DNA of 64,000 bases from assembly GCF_958979055.1 (NCBI RefSeq), contig NC_084887.1:30791544-30855543 (forward strand), read 5' to 3'. The position numbers and the translations under genes were made by a program. A model generated the notes under the pieces. The model searched no databases and had not been told where the DNA came from. It saw nothing but the letters and a program-made list of their open reading frames with translations. Positions 50,557 to 62,929 of this stretch are shown in pieces (the stretch's first letter is position 1; every line of letters starts with the position of its first letter). The DNA is from Alnus glutinosa (taxonomy: Eukaryota; Streptophyta; Magnoliopsida; Fagales; Betulaceae).

Positions 50557-53013
50557 TTGGGACTCAGATTCACACAGACACAGAGATTAGAGAATGCGAA
50601 TTAGTTTGATACGACGTAGTTCAGTTCAGGGTGTGCGAATTGCATTTGCGCTCGCTTTGCATTACTGTGGGGGAGTAATAGCAGATTAGCAGGTGTTTAT
50701 TTGGACATGTTGATCGATCGACCCGTCATCTCATCTGTTTGTTCGTTTACAACCTTTGACAGCTGTATATTGGCATAAATATTTTCCTTCAGGTCAAAAG
50801 ATTTTTATGATAAAGACTATTGAGTATTGAGAGAGAGGCCAATGCTTTTTTTTATTCCCATTTTATTTTGCTTGGGGAAGTTGGCTGTTAAAGGCGTGTA
50901 AAGGGAACCAGACAAAACAGGGCGTTATATTCCAGAACATAACATACGGCCATGTGTCGAGGGTAGGATTTGTCAAAACCATCGCTTCCATCTTTGACGG
51001 ACAAGTTTTTTAGCACGCGGTTGAGGTTGAGGGTAGGAAGAAAAGGAAAAGGCTTACTCGTATTCTACGTTCTAGATATATACATCGATCACACGTCAAC
51101 GGCCTTTTTCTTTTTTTCAAAGTTTGATAAAGAGTCCTATTAAAGAAATCAATCCAACGCATGGCCGTATTGCTTCTCCTCTAAGGAAACAATATGAAAG
51201 AGACGATCAATTTTTTTTTTTTTTTTGTTGAATTATATATAATTAACAAAGCAACCTCAACCACTACATATCTACATCGTTTTCAAAATTTAAATAAACA
51301 AGTTGGTTTTAAACCAAAATAACGGTAAATCAAATATGTGTTAAATCTTTCTATGCTGCATCCCGGGGTCTACTGACTGTGAACGATGTTATATTAAGAA
51401 GTTATTGAAGTGCGAAATTCCCAACAGTAAAAAATGCATTGTTAATACTATATATCCGAATACTGAGGGGGCTGTTTGAGAGAAGATGGAAGGGAAGGCT
51501 CAGCGAGAGAACTTTACAGCACTTGCTTTGGCAGTTGGATGTAATTTAATGGAGCATTGTTAATAATACAACCACTCAGACTAAGCGTTTTGTGAACGGT
51601 TGTTGTTATATAAGAGATAACTTTAAGTGCTAAATGCAACTTCACATTTCATTGATAACAAGATGGCGGCAGGTAGATATTTCAAACTAACAATCTGGTT
51701 AATTTTAATTTTGAGTGTTGAATTCAAATACGTCGGCAGATATAAAAGAAGCCTGATAATTTCCTTTCTGTCAAGAAAGCTAGATATTTTACCATACACC
51801 TTTTTTCTCTTCAATGTATAGATGATTTTATTTGGCAAATCAGTGACGGAAAGCACTGATTCCTTACTTTTGAAAGTCTAAAGATTCTAGTCCTTTTGTA
51901 AAGTACTTGACAGTTAACATTGTAGAATCTATTAGTTGGCTAAAAGATTGATTTTCACGTTTCTTGGGATCAAGACCTATCTGTCTCTGATCTTATTCTC
52001 CTGCAAGCAATGCTGCATGAGTGTAGGGGAAAGAAGTTCTAATCTCTCTCTTCAAGCTTTTGCAGGCAAATAATAATGCTGCCAATGCTGTCACAGCATA
52101 AATCTATAATGGTACCAATGGGGTAGAGAATGATACTGGGTTTTACTCTTTTTACCAACCTAAAAGGAGAGAAAATAGAAAAAGAAAAGGTGGGATATAA
52201 AACTCGATCAGAATTGTTGTATCAAGGGAACAGCCAATGTTGGGACATCAACAAATCCAAATCGAAATTTTCAATCCTGTTCACTTTCTAGACAATCAAG
52301 TCCTATTGACATCATTCATTTTTCTTTCCCTCACCACCTGTTTTTATGCCTCATGAAAGATGCATCTGCTAGAACTCTTATCAGCAATTTTTACATTCAT
52401 CTAAGAAGTCATATGCATGCTTCCACTACTTTCCATGAGTAGACAATTAGGAAATACATTCTCAATATATTAGATACAAAGAACTGATGACAAAAAGAAA
52501 CCCCACAGGGAATATATAATGTCTAAAAATCTTAAGATTACTGTAGTAAAGGATACAACATTTTAGCAAATCTCAGGGGTGCATATTTGTTCCTTTTATA
52601 CAAGTATAATGCAAGCAAACATCATAGCCTTGATGTGACAACTATTTGGCCGACGGCCCAACGGGTAGAGAAGCTTCATGGATTGTTTCCGTTATAACTA
52701 ATCTCATTAGCATCACCTTGAGATAATCTGTTTTTAGAGAAACAGATACGCCACATGACTCCATGAACCTGCTTAACATTCAAGTTTCTACAATGAATAC
52801 TTGAAAAGAAAACTTCAAACAGCTTCTTCAGTTCCTTTTTCTTTCCTCTCTTTTTTTTTTTTAGTTAATATTTCCACGTTTGTTCAATTAAAGAAAAACC
52901 ATGTCCGATCACATTTTTAGCACATTCTTGAAAATGAGAGATCACAAAAAATACTTTCTGCATTATTTATTTTCAGAGACAATGTCGCTAATTATGTGTG
53001 TGTATATATATTT
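50557..53013. other. Lipase promoter and intergenic sequence
   Basis: The lipase leader and promoter lie at the start of this interval. The rest is AT-rich with no recognisable gene. Confidence 0.4.
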
Positions 53014-53535
53014 TGATAAGTAATTGCAACTCAATTCATTGAAAGTGCAGAGGGGCGCAACCTTTATACACGGGAAGTATACAAGAGAGCTCTTAAAAGG
53101 GACAAGAAGAGAATAGATTTAAAAATTCTACATAAGAAAAACCATTCAAGTAATGATGGGATGCTATCCAAAGATATAACATATTAAGCAAGTGCTTCCG
53201 TAGTTCCACCATTGATGTCTCTACATCTTCAAAGAGTTGTGCATTCCGCTCCTGCCAAATACACCACAATAAACACAATGGAGCTAACCGCCAAGCTTCT
53301 TTAGCACAACCATACCCAACCAACGCGCCCCAACTAATCAACAACTCCAACACCGTTCATGGCATAACCCACTCTATCCCAAATAAACTAAAAATGTAAC
53401 TCCAAAGATCACGGGCGACTTCACAGTGAAGCAATAGATGATCCATAGACTCCTATTCTTCTTACACATACAACACCACTCAATCACTACGACATTCCTC
53501 TTACGCAAGTTATCATGCATCAAAATTTTACCCAA
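53014..53535 (-). mobile_element. 3' fragment of the same LINE family (minus strand)
   Basis: The translation gives [20 protein letters not shown] and [13 protein letters not shown], nearly identical to the end of the LINE at 29812..31693. The tail reads AATTACTTATCAAAA on the minus strand. Both edges abut AT repeats, which hides any target duplication. It is heavily 5'-truncated. Confidence 0.85.
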
Positions 53536-53559
53536 TATATATATATATATATACTATTT

Positions 53560-55915
53560 CAAAGAGTGGTATATGAAGAATCATTATCCAGATATACATT
53601 TTCAAAGATGAATGATCTTTCATCTTGCCAAATGGGGTGAACCTCCCTCTGCTGAAAGGAAGAATTCTTTTCCTTTCAACAGGGACCAGGATTTTACATG
53701 TATTTTCAACAAGATGAAAAATAAAATATAAACATCTGAGTTGAAAATGACAATAACAGTCAGTATAATGATGTCATTAAATTTTTCCAAACTTTGTAAT
53801 TCAGGGTATTTTATTCAAGGCAAGACAAGCAGTAAATCCTCTAAACTTCTTAGAGATAGAGCTCAAACAAGTGCCCTTCAAAATCAAATAGCAAACGGTG
53901 TTCTACTTCCTAGTGATAGAACTCAGACAAGTGCCCTAAGCAAGCAAATTAGTTTTTCAAACTTGAAAATCAAACAGCAAACAATGTTCTATTTCTTAAT
54001 GCGAGCAAAGAAAGATGGCTAAATGGCTAAACCTGCTTCACATATCAGTGTCTGAACAATTTGGACCTAAATCTCAGGAGGTTGAATCCAAATTCTTTCA
54101 GTCCCGCGTTTAGTATCCCATGGATAAAATGTACATCGATCACTCTGCTTAGTCTCCATTGAGTAGTAGTGACTGTAAAGTTCACAATGATAATAAATCC
54201 TCTCTGCAAAACCTAAAGTATCTCCTTCTGCTGAAACTGAGAATGAGGTACAGCCAAGAAATAATGCTTGACATCCCAATGTATTTATCTTCAGCCAAGT
54301 CTTTGCTAAGCAATCAAATTTGAAAACTTCGAAGAACTTGGATGGACAAACCAACAAAAGCTGCCCCTTAGACTCAACCATATGAGCCCTCGAATGAAAC
54401 AAGTCCCTGGAAATCAGTTCCCTATTCGTTAGCAAGCTCCAATGACGGTCTGCAACACAAAAGGCCCCCAGCGCTCCTCCAGAAAAGACACAATAAAAAG
54501 TTCCATTACTGTAAACCACATCAACAACTGCCCTTCTAAAACCATCTAACTTGAGTGTACTCCATTGGCAGTCACCGGGACGACACATACTTAAGTAAAT
54601 CTTATCATTGCTTTTGGAACTTTGTATGACACAGCAAAAACAATCAGGAGAGGTTGGAACTGAGGAGAATGTAGTTCGATTGAAGCTGAGGTCAAGATCA
54701 GGTAGTTTGATTATACTTTTGGTATAAGGATTGTAGAAGAATGACAAGCTAGATTTCTGTAAAAGCAACCAACCATATTTTGAAGCACATATGGCTGCAC
54801 CACGTAAAACCTTAAACTCTTCTCTCTCGAATATGTTGTAGTAAGTGATGTAACTCTGGTTGGCAGAAGGGCGGTAGAAGCTACATACACTGTAGACATT
54901 TTCATCGAATGCCCAACTGAGTCCCATTAGCCATGGAAGTTTCTTATTAGGTCGAACAATCTGAATTTGTCGCCAATTCTTACAAACAGCCCGAAAGTAT
55001 ATTTGGTCAACAACATCAAGTTGTTCAGCAATTATGTTTAAAACATCAAGGGGAATATCAGACCATTGTCTACCTTCTGTTCCACTTCCCTCCAAACCAA
55101 TCATGTTTTGCCTCCGTCGATTGACCATTATTGCCGTATCTCTCGAACTATCCTTCAAAAAGTTCACTCAATCCAACTCGTCTGACTAATCACCACTCCA
55201 AAATTCACTTCCTCCACTCAATCAAATTCCAAGTACCTGCATGGGAATGAGAAGTGCAGTGTTGTCTTAAGTCTTGGACAAAGAAGAAAATCCAACTGTT
55301 GACTGTGATCAGAATATATTCATGGAGTATTTCACGGTCAAATTAAATTAGAAAATAATTACAGCAGCTAGGGCACAAATTAAAAATTCACACTCAAAAC
55401 CATAACTATTGACTTGAAGCACATCCAAATTCAAAAACCATAGCAAACCCTAAGGAAAGCAATAACAAAACCTTGCCCCTAAACCAAGAGAATTCTCATA
55501 CAAATTTAGAATGCTAAACTTAATTAAGAGAACCTTTTGCATAGAGATTATCAAAAGCATCAATTTTTTTTTTTTTTTGGAAAAAATCAAAAGCATCAAT
55601 TATATAGACAGAAGAAGAAGAGAAACGAAATCTAAATTCACAATTACATAATTGAAATTAAACCTGTCCTCCAGAGATCGCTAAACTTAGCATCGAAGTT
55701 TGGGGAGAGCGAGCTCGTCGAGTGTGAAATGGCACAATTGATATCTGTTTATTCTTGATTGCTTGTGCCGTAAGGCTTGATTTGAACGGTGCAAATTTAA
55801 CGAATGACGCGCTTTTATAGTACTCTTCATGGTTTGTGAGACGGGCCCTGTGAGATTAGCGTGATCCTGTCCTCGTTTTAGCCCTTGCTTATTTTCTATC
55901 ACGTGCTACGCACGC
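53560..55915 (-). repeat. Duplicated F-box gene unit 1
   Basis: This unit is repeated at about 58505..60865. Downstream it shares ATTCTTTTCCTTTCAACAGG and GACCAGGATTTT. It also shares the whole coding region, a 5'UTR intron, and the upstream GCGAGCTCGTCGA block. Confidence 0.8.
54067..55128 (-). CDS. F-box protein with DUF295 (KIB-type) domain, copy 1
   Basis: A single-exon CDS of 353 aa. The open frame extends 13 codons further to a GTG just after a stop, so the first ATG (55126-55128) is the start. Residues ~21-55 form an F-box (WSDIPLDVLNIIAEQLDVVD then FRAVCKNWRQ), the SKP1-binding part of SCF ubiquitin ligases. The C-terminal two-thirds is DUF295-like (SSLSFFYNPYTKSIIKLPDL, GQLLLVCPSKFFEVFKFD, LGFAERIYY). 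A 5'UTR intron is likely, 55237..55663 (GGACAG|GTTT ... CATGCAG). The target substrate is unknown. It is a tandem paralogue of 59042..60100. Confidence 0.88.
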   Translation of the reverse strand: MVNRRRQNMIGLEGSGTEGRQWSDIPLDVLNIIAEQLDVVDQIYFRAVCKNWRQIQIVRPNKKLPWLMGLSWAFDENVYSVCSFYRPSANQSYITYYNIFEREEFKVLRGAAICASKYGWLLLQKSSLSFFYNPYTKSIIKLPDLDLSFNRTTFSSVPTSPDCFCCVIQSSKSNDKIYLSMCRPGDCQWSTLKLDGFRRAVVDVVYSNGTFYCVFSGGALGAFCVADRHWSLLTNRELISRDLFHSRAHMVESKGQLLLVCPSKFFEVFKFDCLAKTWLKINTLGCQALFLGCTSFSVSAEGDTLGFAERIYYHCELYSHYYSMETKQSDRCTFYPWDTKRGTERIWIQPPEI

Positions 55916-57503
55916 ATAGGTAGTACTTTCTGAGGAAAGCGTTTGCAACCGGTTCTCACGCTTTTAAAATTTAAGTGGGATAAAAAACACATTGCTCATG
56001 GCGATGGAGTAATGTTTTGTTTTATTTTATTGTATATTTTTGTTCATTTTTAATGTGCAAATTTATTATTAAATTTGTGAGATGATGTTTAGTTTTATTT
56101 TATTGTGTATTTTTAATGTACACATTTATTATTAAATTTGTGAAACTTATATTTCATGTATAAAATATATGCTAACAAACACAATTCTCGTGACTAAATG
56201 CTCCGCGAAGAAAACAAAAAAGAGTTACACAAAAAAAAAAAAAACCCGAAAGGGTGGTTCTTCCCTCTCTACCACCCGGATGAGATCCATCCTTTATGGC
56301 ACGGAAAATGATAGTTGGGGGACAAACAATCATCCCCATTACCCTCTTTTAGTTTTTTTAAATAAAAAAAATATATAAATTTGTTCTTTGATGGTCACAA
56401 ATTTATATTTTTTTTTATTTAAAAATTAAAAAGGGGGTGATGGAGACGAAAAATCGTTCTCCATGTATCACTGCTCTTATGAAACTCTTAGTTGCTTTTT
56501 TAAAGCTTTTTCTCTTTTCTAAATGTAGGAAAATTTTATAAAAATTTCCAAAAAGTCAAATGTAGCATGTAATCTGCATTTTCTAAACATTTGCATTGTA
56601 GCTTCTTTATCTATTATTTTAATGTAAGAATTTTTTTGAGAGTATTCGGACGTGGCAGAATGCAAAGACGAATGTGAGCGGGGCCTAATTTTCTTTTAAT
56701 TTTGCCCCTTTTCATTGGACTTTTTGGCTCTGTCCCTACACGGATTGGGGGGGGGGGGGGGGGGGGGGGGGTAGCATTGATTTTTACGCGCTTAAATGTT
56801 ACATGTTTTTTATCAAGCTTACGCAAAAAAGTTGACATTTGACGCTTTTGTGGTTAAGTTGGGCCGAAAATATGATGGAAAGAATCTATGACAAAGGGCC
56901 AAAATATTGTAAAAATTAATGGGCTTGTTTGGAAACGCTCTGCCGTGTGCAGAGTAGTGGGAGAGAGAGATTTTAATTTTTTTTATTTAATTTTTACATT
57001 TTTTAATAATATCGTCAAAATATTTTAACTTTTTTAACTTTTTATATCATATTAATAATTTTTTAATTACTATTCAAATAAAAAATTCACTACAATACAA
57101 ATTTTTTTTACTTTTTTATACAAACACTTTTTACTTTATATTAAATTTATCATTTTTTATAATTTTAAAATTAACAACCTACTAATAACCCATTACTATG
57201 TACATGTCTGTCATTTATCAAACAAGGCCAATAATTGAAGTCCTGAGTCGTCGCAACACAAAACCTTTAGAGTAGTTTCCCAACAAAACCCCATGCCCCC
57301 ACTGCCCATTGCCCCACTCTCACGGATTGACCTGTGTGTCAATGTGCCAACAAACGTTCATGGTAGTATAGTTCATGAATTGACTCATTATGTGATAATT
57401 TTGAATGGAATATTATTACGAAGAAGTTGAGATAATTGCGTATATGATGTATTGGATAAAGTTGAAAGAATAATTGGGCAAAACTTATAATGCGGTTATA
57501 ATT
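55916..57503. other. Intergenic region with 25-base G-run
   Basis: It contains a poly(G) tract at 56747-56771 and AT-rich simple sequence. No gene was seen. Confidence 0.45.
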
Positions 57504-57506
57504 TTA

Positions 57507-57941
57507 TGCTCTGTTTGTTTTGATGTAAAATACTTTATAAAAAATGTTTTTGGCATTTTTTAGTATTTAATTGGAGCAAAAATAATGGTCAAAGGAAATC
57601 ATTTTCAGTTTGACTGTAAAAACTTTTATAATTTTTAAAAAATGATTTACGGTTTTGAGGGATTTAAACTCTTCATTATTGCACGAACGTTTGTAGAAAT
57701 CCGCTACCACCTGGCTGGAATCTGGAAATTTCTGTCAAAATCCAGTTAGTTTGGCCGAAATCTGAAAATTTCTGCCAGAATCTGACGACTTTGCAGGATT
57801 CTGGCGACGGTTGCCAAATTCCATTTTACACCGTTCGTGATTTTTTCATGCGAGCCAAATACCGAAAAATATTTTCAGAAAAATCATTTTTTCTAAAAAC
57901 TAATTTCGTCGAAAATATTTTACGACGAAACAAACGGAATA
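57507..57941. mobile_element. TTA-flanked TIR element, copy 3
   Basis: The tips are TGCTCTGTTTGTTTTGATG and ACGACGAAACAAACGGAATA, with TTA on both sides (57504-57506, 57942-57944). Its 435 bp share GGAGCAAAAATAATGGTCAA and CGTCGAAAATATTTTACGAC with copy 1. The core is decayed: TGGAATCTGG units instead of CCGGAATC. Confidence 0.75.
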
Positions 57942-59041
57942 TTATTTACTTTTGCTCATACTGTAAGAATTCTCAATTTTAGACATGATACTCTAGCATT
58001 TTGTGGATTCTGGTATTATTTTATTAGTCTGGCACCCTAATACGAAAATCCTGAGTACTCACATTTTCGTCTTCTCATGTTCTCTTAATTAAATCCCAAG
58101 CTTTGTTAAAAAAATTTCTTTTTTTCCTTTTTCACGTTTTATTTTTTAAAATTATTTCTAGACCTTTTCTAATAACTCCCATGGTAGATCTTGATTAGTC
58201 CATATGTCATGTGTCGAAAACGAGATGCGTTTTGGTTAACTGTAATTGGAGGAACGGAGTGTGATCAAATCAATTGCAGAACATAGCGCTAGGGTGACAA
58301 CCAAAAATTCCAGAAGCTTTTCACAAGCAGTTGGAATTACTTGTCAGCTAATCTAGCAAGTAGCAAAGCATGGCGCAAGTGAATCAAGAAAAAAACAAAG
58401 CAGAGGAACTGAATAAAGGAAAACATGCAAGTTCTTCATTAAAAGGACAGTTTTGCCTTTGGAGAGCAGCAGCCATTAGTTGCCATTCTCCCTTTTGCAA
58501 CTAATCTCTTATCTTACGAAATGAAGAATAATCTTTCATCTTACCGAATGGGGTGCACCTCCCTTTGCTGATATAAAGATGAAAACAATTTTGAATTCTT
58601 TTCCTTTCAACAGGGACCAGGATTTTGCATGTATTTACAGTATTTTCAAAAAGATGAAAGAAATAATAATAAACATTGAAGGCGTTGAAAATAACAATTA
58701 ACAAAGTCACAGTATAATATGCCATTAAAATTAGCAAACAATGTAATTCAGGGGCTTGGTATTCAAGGCAAGACGAGCAGTAAATCCTCTAAACTTCACA
58801 GCGATAGAGCTCAAACAAGTGCTAGTTTTTCAAACTTCAAATTCTAAAAGCAAACAACGTTCTACTTCATAGTGATAGAATTCAAACAAGTTCCCTAAGT
58901 AGTACTTAGTAAGTTTTTCAAACTTCAAAATCAAAGAGCAAATTATGTTCTATTTCACAATGCCATCAAAGAAAGATGGCTATGTGGCTACACGGCTAAA
59001 GTCAAACCTGTTTCATAGATTGGGGTCTAAACAATTTGGAC

Positions 59042-60100
59042 CTAAATCTCAGGAGGTTGGATCCAAACTCTTTCAGTCCCGCCATTAGCATCCCGCGGAT
59101 ATAATGTACATCGACAACGCTGCTTAGTCTCCATCGAATAGCAGTAACTGTAAATGCCATAACGGTAATAAATCCTCTCCGCAAAACCTGAAGTTTCTCC
59201 TTCAGCTGAAACTGACAGCGAGGTACAGCCGAGAAATAATGCTTGACTTCCCAATGTATTTGCCTGCACCCAGGTCATGACTGACCAATCAAATCTGAAT
59301 ACTTCGAAGCCCTTAGAAGGACAAACCAACCAGAGCTCCCCATTAGAGGCAACCATATGAGCCCTCGACTGGAACAAGGCCCTGGCAATCGGTTTCCTAT
59401 TCGTCAGCAAACTCCAATGTTGGTCTGCAACACGAAAGGCCCCCAACGCTCCTCTGGTAAAGACACAATAAAAAGTTCCATTACTGTAAACCACATCCTC
59501 AACTGCCCTTCTAAAACCATCTAATATGAGTGTGCTCCATTCACGGTCACCAGGATGACATATGCTTAGGTAAATCCTGTGGTCGTTTTTGGAACTTTGT
59601 ATGGCAAAACAGAAACAATCTGGAGAAGTTGGAACCGAGGAGAATGTAGTTCGATTGAAGCTGAGGTTGAGATCAGGTAGTTTGATTATACTCTTGGTGT
59701 AGGGATTGTAGAAAAACGACAAGCTAGATTTCTGTAAAAGCAACCAACCAAATTTCGAAGCACAGATGGCTGCGCCATGTAAAACCTTGAACTCTTCTCT
59801 CTCGATTTTGCTGTAAGGGACGTGACTAGGGTTGGCAGATGGGCGATGGAAGCTACATACACTATAGACATTCTCATCAAAACCCCAACAGTGTTCCAAT
59901 AGCCATGGAAGTGTCTTATTAACTGGAAAGCGCCGAGTTTGTCCCCAATTCTTACAAACAGCACGAAAGTATATTTGGTCAAGAGCATCAAGTCTTGCAG
60001 CAATTACATCTAAAACATTGACGGGAAGATCAGACCATTCTCTACATTCTGTTCCATTTCCCTCGAAACCACTTATGTTGTGCCTCTGTCGATTGATCAT
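59042..60100 (-). CDS. F-box protein with DUF295 (KIB-type) domain, copy 2
   Basis: A single-exon CDS of 352 aa starting at ATG 60098-60100; the open frame upstream has only a GTG. The F-box is near the N-terminus (WSDLPVNVLDVIAARLDALD, FRAVCKNWGQ), followed by a DUF295-like region that matches copy 1 over its full length (FNRTTFSSVPTSPDCFC, FLGCTSLSVSAEGE). The 5'UTR intron is probably 60211..60564. Both copies are intact, so both may be expressed. Substrate specificity is unknown. Confidence 0.88.
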   Translation of the reverse strand: MINRQRHNISGFEGNGTECREWSDLPVNVLDVIAARLDALDQIYFRAVCKNWGQTRRFPVNKTLPWLLEHCWGFDENVYSVCSFHRPSANPSHVPYSKIEREEFKVLHGAAICASKFGWLLLQKSSLSFFYNPYTKSIIKLPDLNLSFNRTTFSSVPTSPDCFCFAIQSSKNDHRIYLSICHPGDREWSTLILDGFRRAVEDVVYSNGTFYCVFTRGALGAFRVADQHWSLLTNRKPIARALFQSRAHMVASNGELWLVCPSKGFEVFRFDWSVMTWVQANTLGSQALFLGCTSLSVSAEGETSGFAERIYYRYGIYSYCYSMETKQRCRCTLYPRDANGGTERVWIQPPEI

Positions 60101-60679
60101 TATCGCCGTATCTCTTGAGCTACCCTTCAACTCTTCAAGCACCTAATCCAATTCATTTGACTAATCACTACCCCAAAATTCACTTAATCCACAAATCAAA
60201 TTCCAAGTGCCTGTATGGGTATGAGAAGTGCAGCCAGTGCAGTGTTCACTTAAGTATATATGGCAATCAAAATTCATGGTCAAATTGAAGTAACAAATAC
60301 TTGTAGCAGCTATTAATTGGAACCATACCCAAATTCAAAAACCTAAAAACTAATATGTCTGTTCTAAATGGCAAACCCTATGGAAAGTAACAACAAAAGA
60401 GAATTCTCATACAAAATTAGAATGCTAAACTAAATTAAAAGAAGCTTTTTTGCATATAGATCATGATCAAAAGCATCAACTACCGCACAGATCATCATGT
60501 GAATTTTCTGGACAGAAGAGGAGAAATGAAATATAAATTCATAATCACAAAATTCAAAGTCAACCTGTCCTCTAAAACATCACTGAACTTACCATCGGAG
60601 TCTGTGGAAAGCGAGCTCGTCGACCGTAAATGCGACAATTGGTATTCGCTTCGTCGTTGATCACTTATGTCGTCAGCTG

Positions 60680-60698
60680 TTCTCTCTCTCTCTCTCTC
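60680..60698 (-). promoter_or_regulatory. CT/AG repeat upstream of F-box copy 2
   Basis: A (TC)n run of about 19 bases is absent from the equivalent place in copy 1. It may mark divergence in the two promoters; effect unknown. Confidence 0.35.
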
Positions 60699-61170
60699 GA
60701 ATTATTATTCTTGATTACTTAGGCTTGAATGATGCTATTTTGACAGGCTTCGTAGGTACGCTTATTCGTTCATGGGTTGTGAGATGGGACCTGTGAGAAT
60801 AGTGTTGTTCTGTTCTATATGCTCCTTTGGTTTTTGTCATCACGTGCTATGTACGGATAGGTACTCTGGAAACAAATAAGCCGTAAAATTAATGTTATTC
60901 TTTTAATTAAATTAGCCGGATTATAATTTTTTTATAAAAAAAATGTTAAAATTCTTTCTAGCATTTTTTTGATATTCTTCTGAATGACGTAAATTTATTT
61001 TTTTTACTTAAAAAATTGCATTTCATAGATGATCTTTTGAGGTTTTTTTTATTAAATTTATATTATCCAGAATGACGCTAGAAGGAGCTATAACATTTCT
61101 CTTATTTATATAGTCTTATAGTATGCTTTGACATAATCTAAATCTGACACGTGACGTTTATGGTTGATAA

Positions 61171-61924
61171 TTTTTGGATTAAACACTTTTTTGATACTTG
61201 TAGTTTAAAGTTTTTATCTTTTGCCCCTTGTATTTTAATTCGTATTACATATGGTATTTGAGTTTTGGAAAAAGACTGAATTAGTACATCCGTTAGTTTT
61301 TTCGTCCAAAAACTAACGGTGGTCCATGTGTCAACTCTTAGGAGTTGACACATGTCATAATGTAAAAAAATTAAAAAAAAAAACATAAAACAAAAAGCTT
61401 TAAAAATTAATACAAAATTGAAAACTTAAAAAAAAAAACAAAAACAAAAAAAAACAAACAAACAAAAAATTAAGAAGGTTTGGCCCTTGGGCGTAGGCCA
61501 AACCAACGTCGTGGCCCATGGGAGTGGGAGTGGTTCAGTCACCCCCAAGGCCAAAGAGCATATATATATATATATATATATATGAAGGTGTTTTTGGCTC
61601 TTGGGGTGGTTCGGCCACCCCCAAACCGGCCATTGGAGTGATTTAGCCACCCCTCTTCTTTTTTTCTTTTTTTTTTTATCAAAATTTTAAAGTTTTTAAT
61701 ACTTTAATTTTTTAAAAAGTTCTATTATTTTTATTATTTTTTATTAATTTTTAAAGCTTTTTATTTTCTGTTTTTTAATCTTTTTTTTATTATGACACAT
61801 ATTATTCTCAAGAGTTGACACGTGAATAACAGTTAGTTTTTTAACGAAAAAACTAATAGAAATATCAATTTGGTTTATTCCCTTTAAACCACAAGTATCA
61901 ATACCCTATTTAACCCTATTTTTT
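61171..61924. mobile_element. Long-TIR element with palindromic GC-rich interior
   Basis: The left and right ~200 bp are imperfect reverse complements. Paired blocks are TGATACTTGTAGTTTAAAG / CTTTAAACCACAAGTATCA, GTTAGTTTTTTCGT / AACGAAAAAACTAA and ATGTGTCAACTCTTA / AAGAGTTGACACGTG. Between the arms are several units like GGGTGGTTCGGCCACCCC, and an AT microsatellite (61560-61583). No transposase. Confidence 0.7.
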
Positions 61925-62748
61925 TACACAACTCGCGAATTCAACACAAACCAAATGAAATTAATGAGTTAAGGTTGAAGAATGTGACCCGCTTTATTAA
62001 ATGGATCAAATTAGAGTTGACATATATAATCTTATACCAATTTCTTGACACGACCTGAACCTGATATGTGAATACAAATTGTCACTCATAAAATTAAATA
62101 GCTTTTTCTACTTCAATAACATTTATTAAACAATGCAGTTATTTAAAGGCAATATACAAAACATTTTTATTAAAAAAATATAAAATACGACCGCTTCTGA
62201 CAAAAGAGAGAGTGGGCACGCAAGTCATCTTTGTTGGACGGAAGTGGGTGTGCCACTACTCTAACTAAATAAGGGAGCTAGGTTGCACAATCACTTTGGT
62301 TCTTATTATAGGTGGTTGCGCAACCACTACAATAAAAGAGTTATGTAGTCACTCTAATCGGCCAAGAATAATTGTACGACCAGTCTTTATTCGATTGGAG
62401 TGGTGAACACGGCTACCCTTCTTCTCGGTTGAGAACAGCCACATAGCTACTTTCTTTTTTTCCTTAATAATTAAGAGTTAACTCAAAAAAAAAAAAAAAA
62501 ATTGTGTGTGTTTTTTGAAGAAAAAAATGTGTATTACATGTTTATTTATTTGAAAATATAAAATACTTTCTATTGGGAAATATTTTTCCCCACAATTAAT
62601 TAATGAGCCTATTGAGTTACATAGGCTCATGAAGACGCAAGGCCAATAAGACTTGATAGTTAAAGCTGAACTTATAAAGACCCAATTCTACAGACGTTGC
62701 TAGTGCGGTGCTCACTGAGGATATCTTGGAGGAGATACTGAGAAAGAT
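61925..62748. other. AT-rich sequence with recurring GGTTG..CAACCAC motifs
   Basis: Around 62220-62460 short motifs such as GTGGTTGCGCAACCAC recur with variations, reminiscent of the interior of the 61171..61924 element. I see no boundaries or gene. Confidence 0.35.
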
Positions 62749-62765
62749 ACTCATGTCATGTTATT

Positions 62766-62877
62766 TTATTATTATTATTTTTTGATATGTCCACACAAGA
62801 GGGGGGAAGGGGGATTCGAACTAGTGACCTCCACTTCATGAGGCGTGGTCTCCAACCGATTGAGCTACCCCTTGGGG
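62766..62877 (-). mobile_element. tRNA-derived SINE, copy 3, with 17-bp target duplication
   Basis: It is the best-preserved copy. On the minus strand it reads GGGGTAGCTCAATCGGTTGG (A box), then AGTTCGAATCCC (B box) and GTGTGGACATATC plus an A-rich tail. The flanks ACTCATGTCATGTTATT (62749-62765) and ACTCGTGCCATGTTATT (62878-62894) differ at two positions. Confidence 0.85.
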
Positions 62878-62929
62878 ACTCGTGCCATGTTATTCGAGAG
62901 GCAAGTATGCCCTGAAAGATCATATCCGA

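Larger units (their letters stand above)
58505..60865 (-). repeat. Duplicated F-box gene unit 2
   Basis: This is the second copy of the ~2.35-kb unit at 53560..55915, offset by about 4.95 kb, with the same orientation and order of parts. Confidence 0.8.

Noticed and set aside
49981..50609. Antisense and shifted reading frames (132, 116 and 63 codons)
   Set aside because: Shadows of the GC-rich lipase exon 1; no splice sites or domains.
54067..55167. F-box open frame beginning 13 codons earlier
   Set aside because: The first codon there is GTG directly after a stop codon; plants start at ATG, so the CDS was trimmed to 55128 (and to 60100 in the paralogue).
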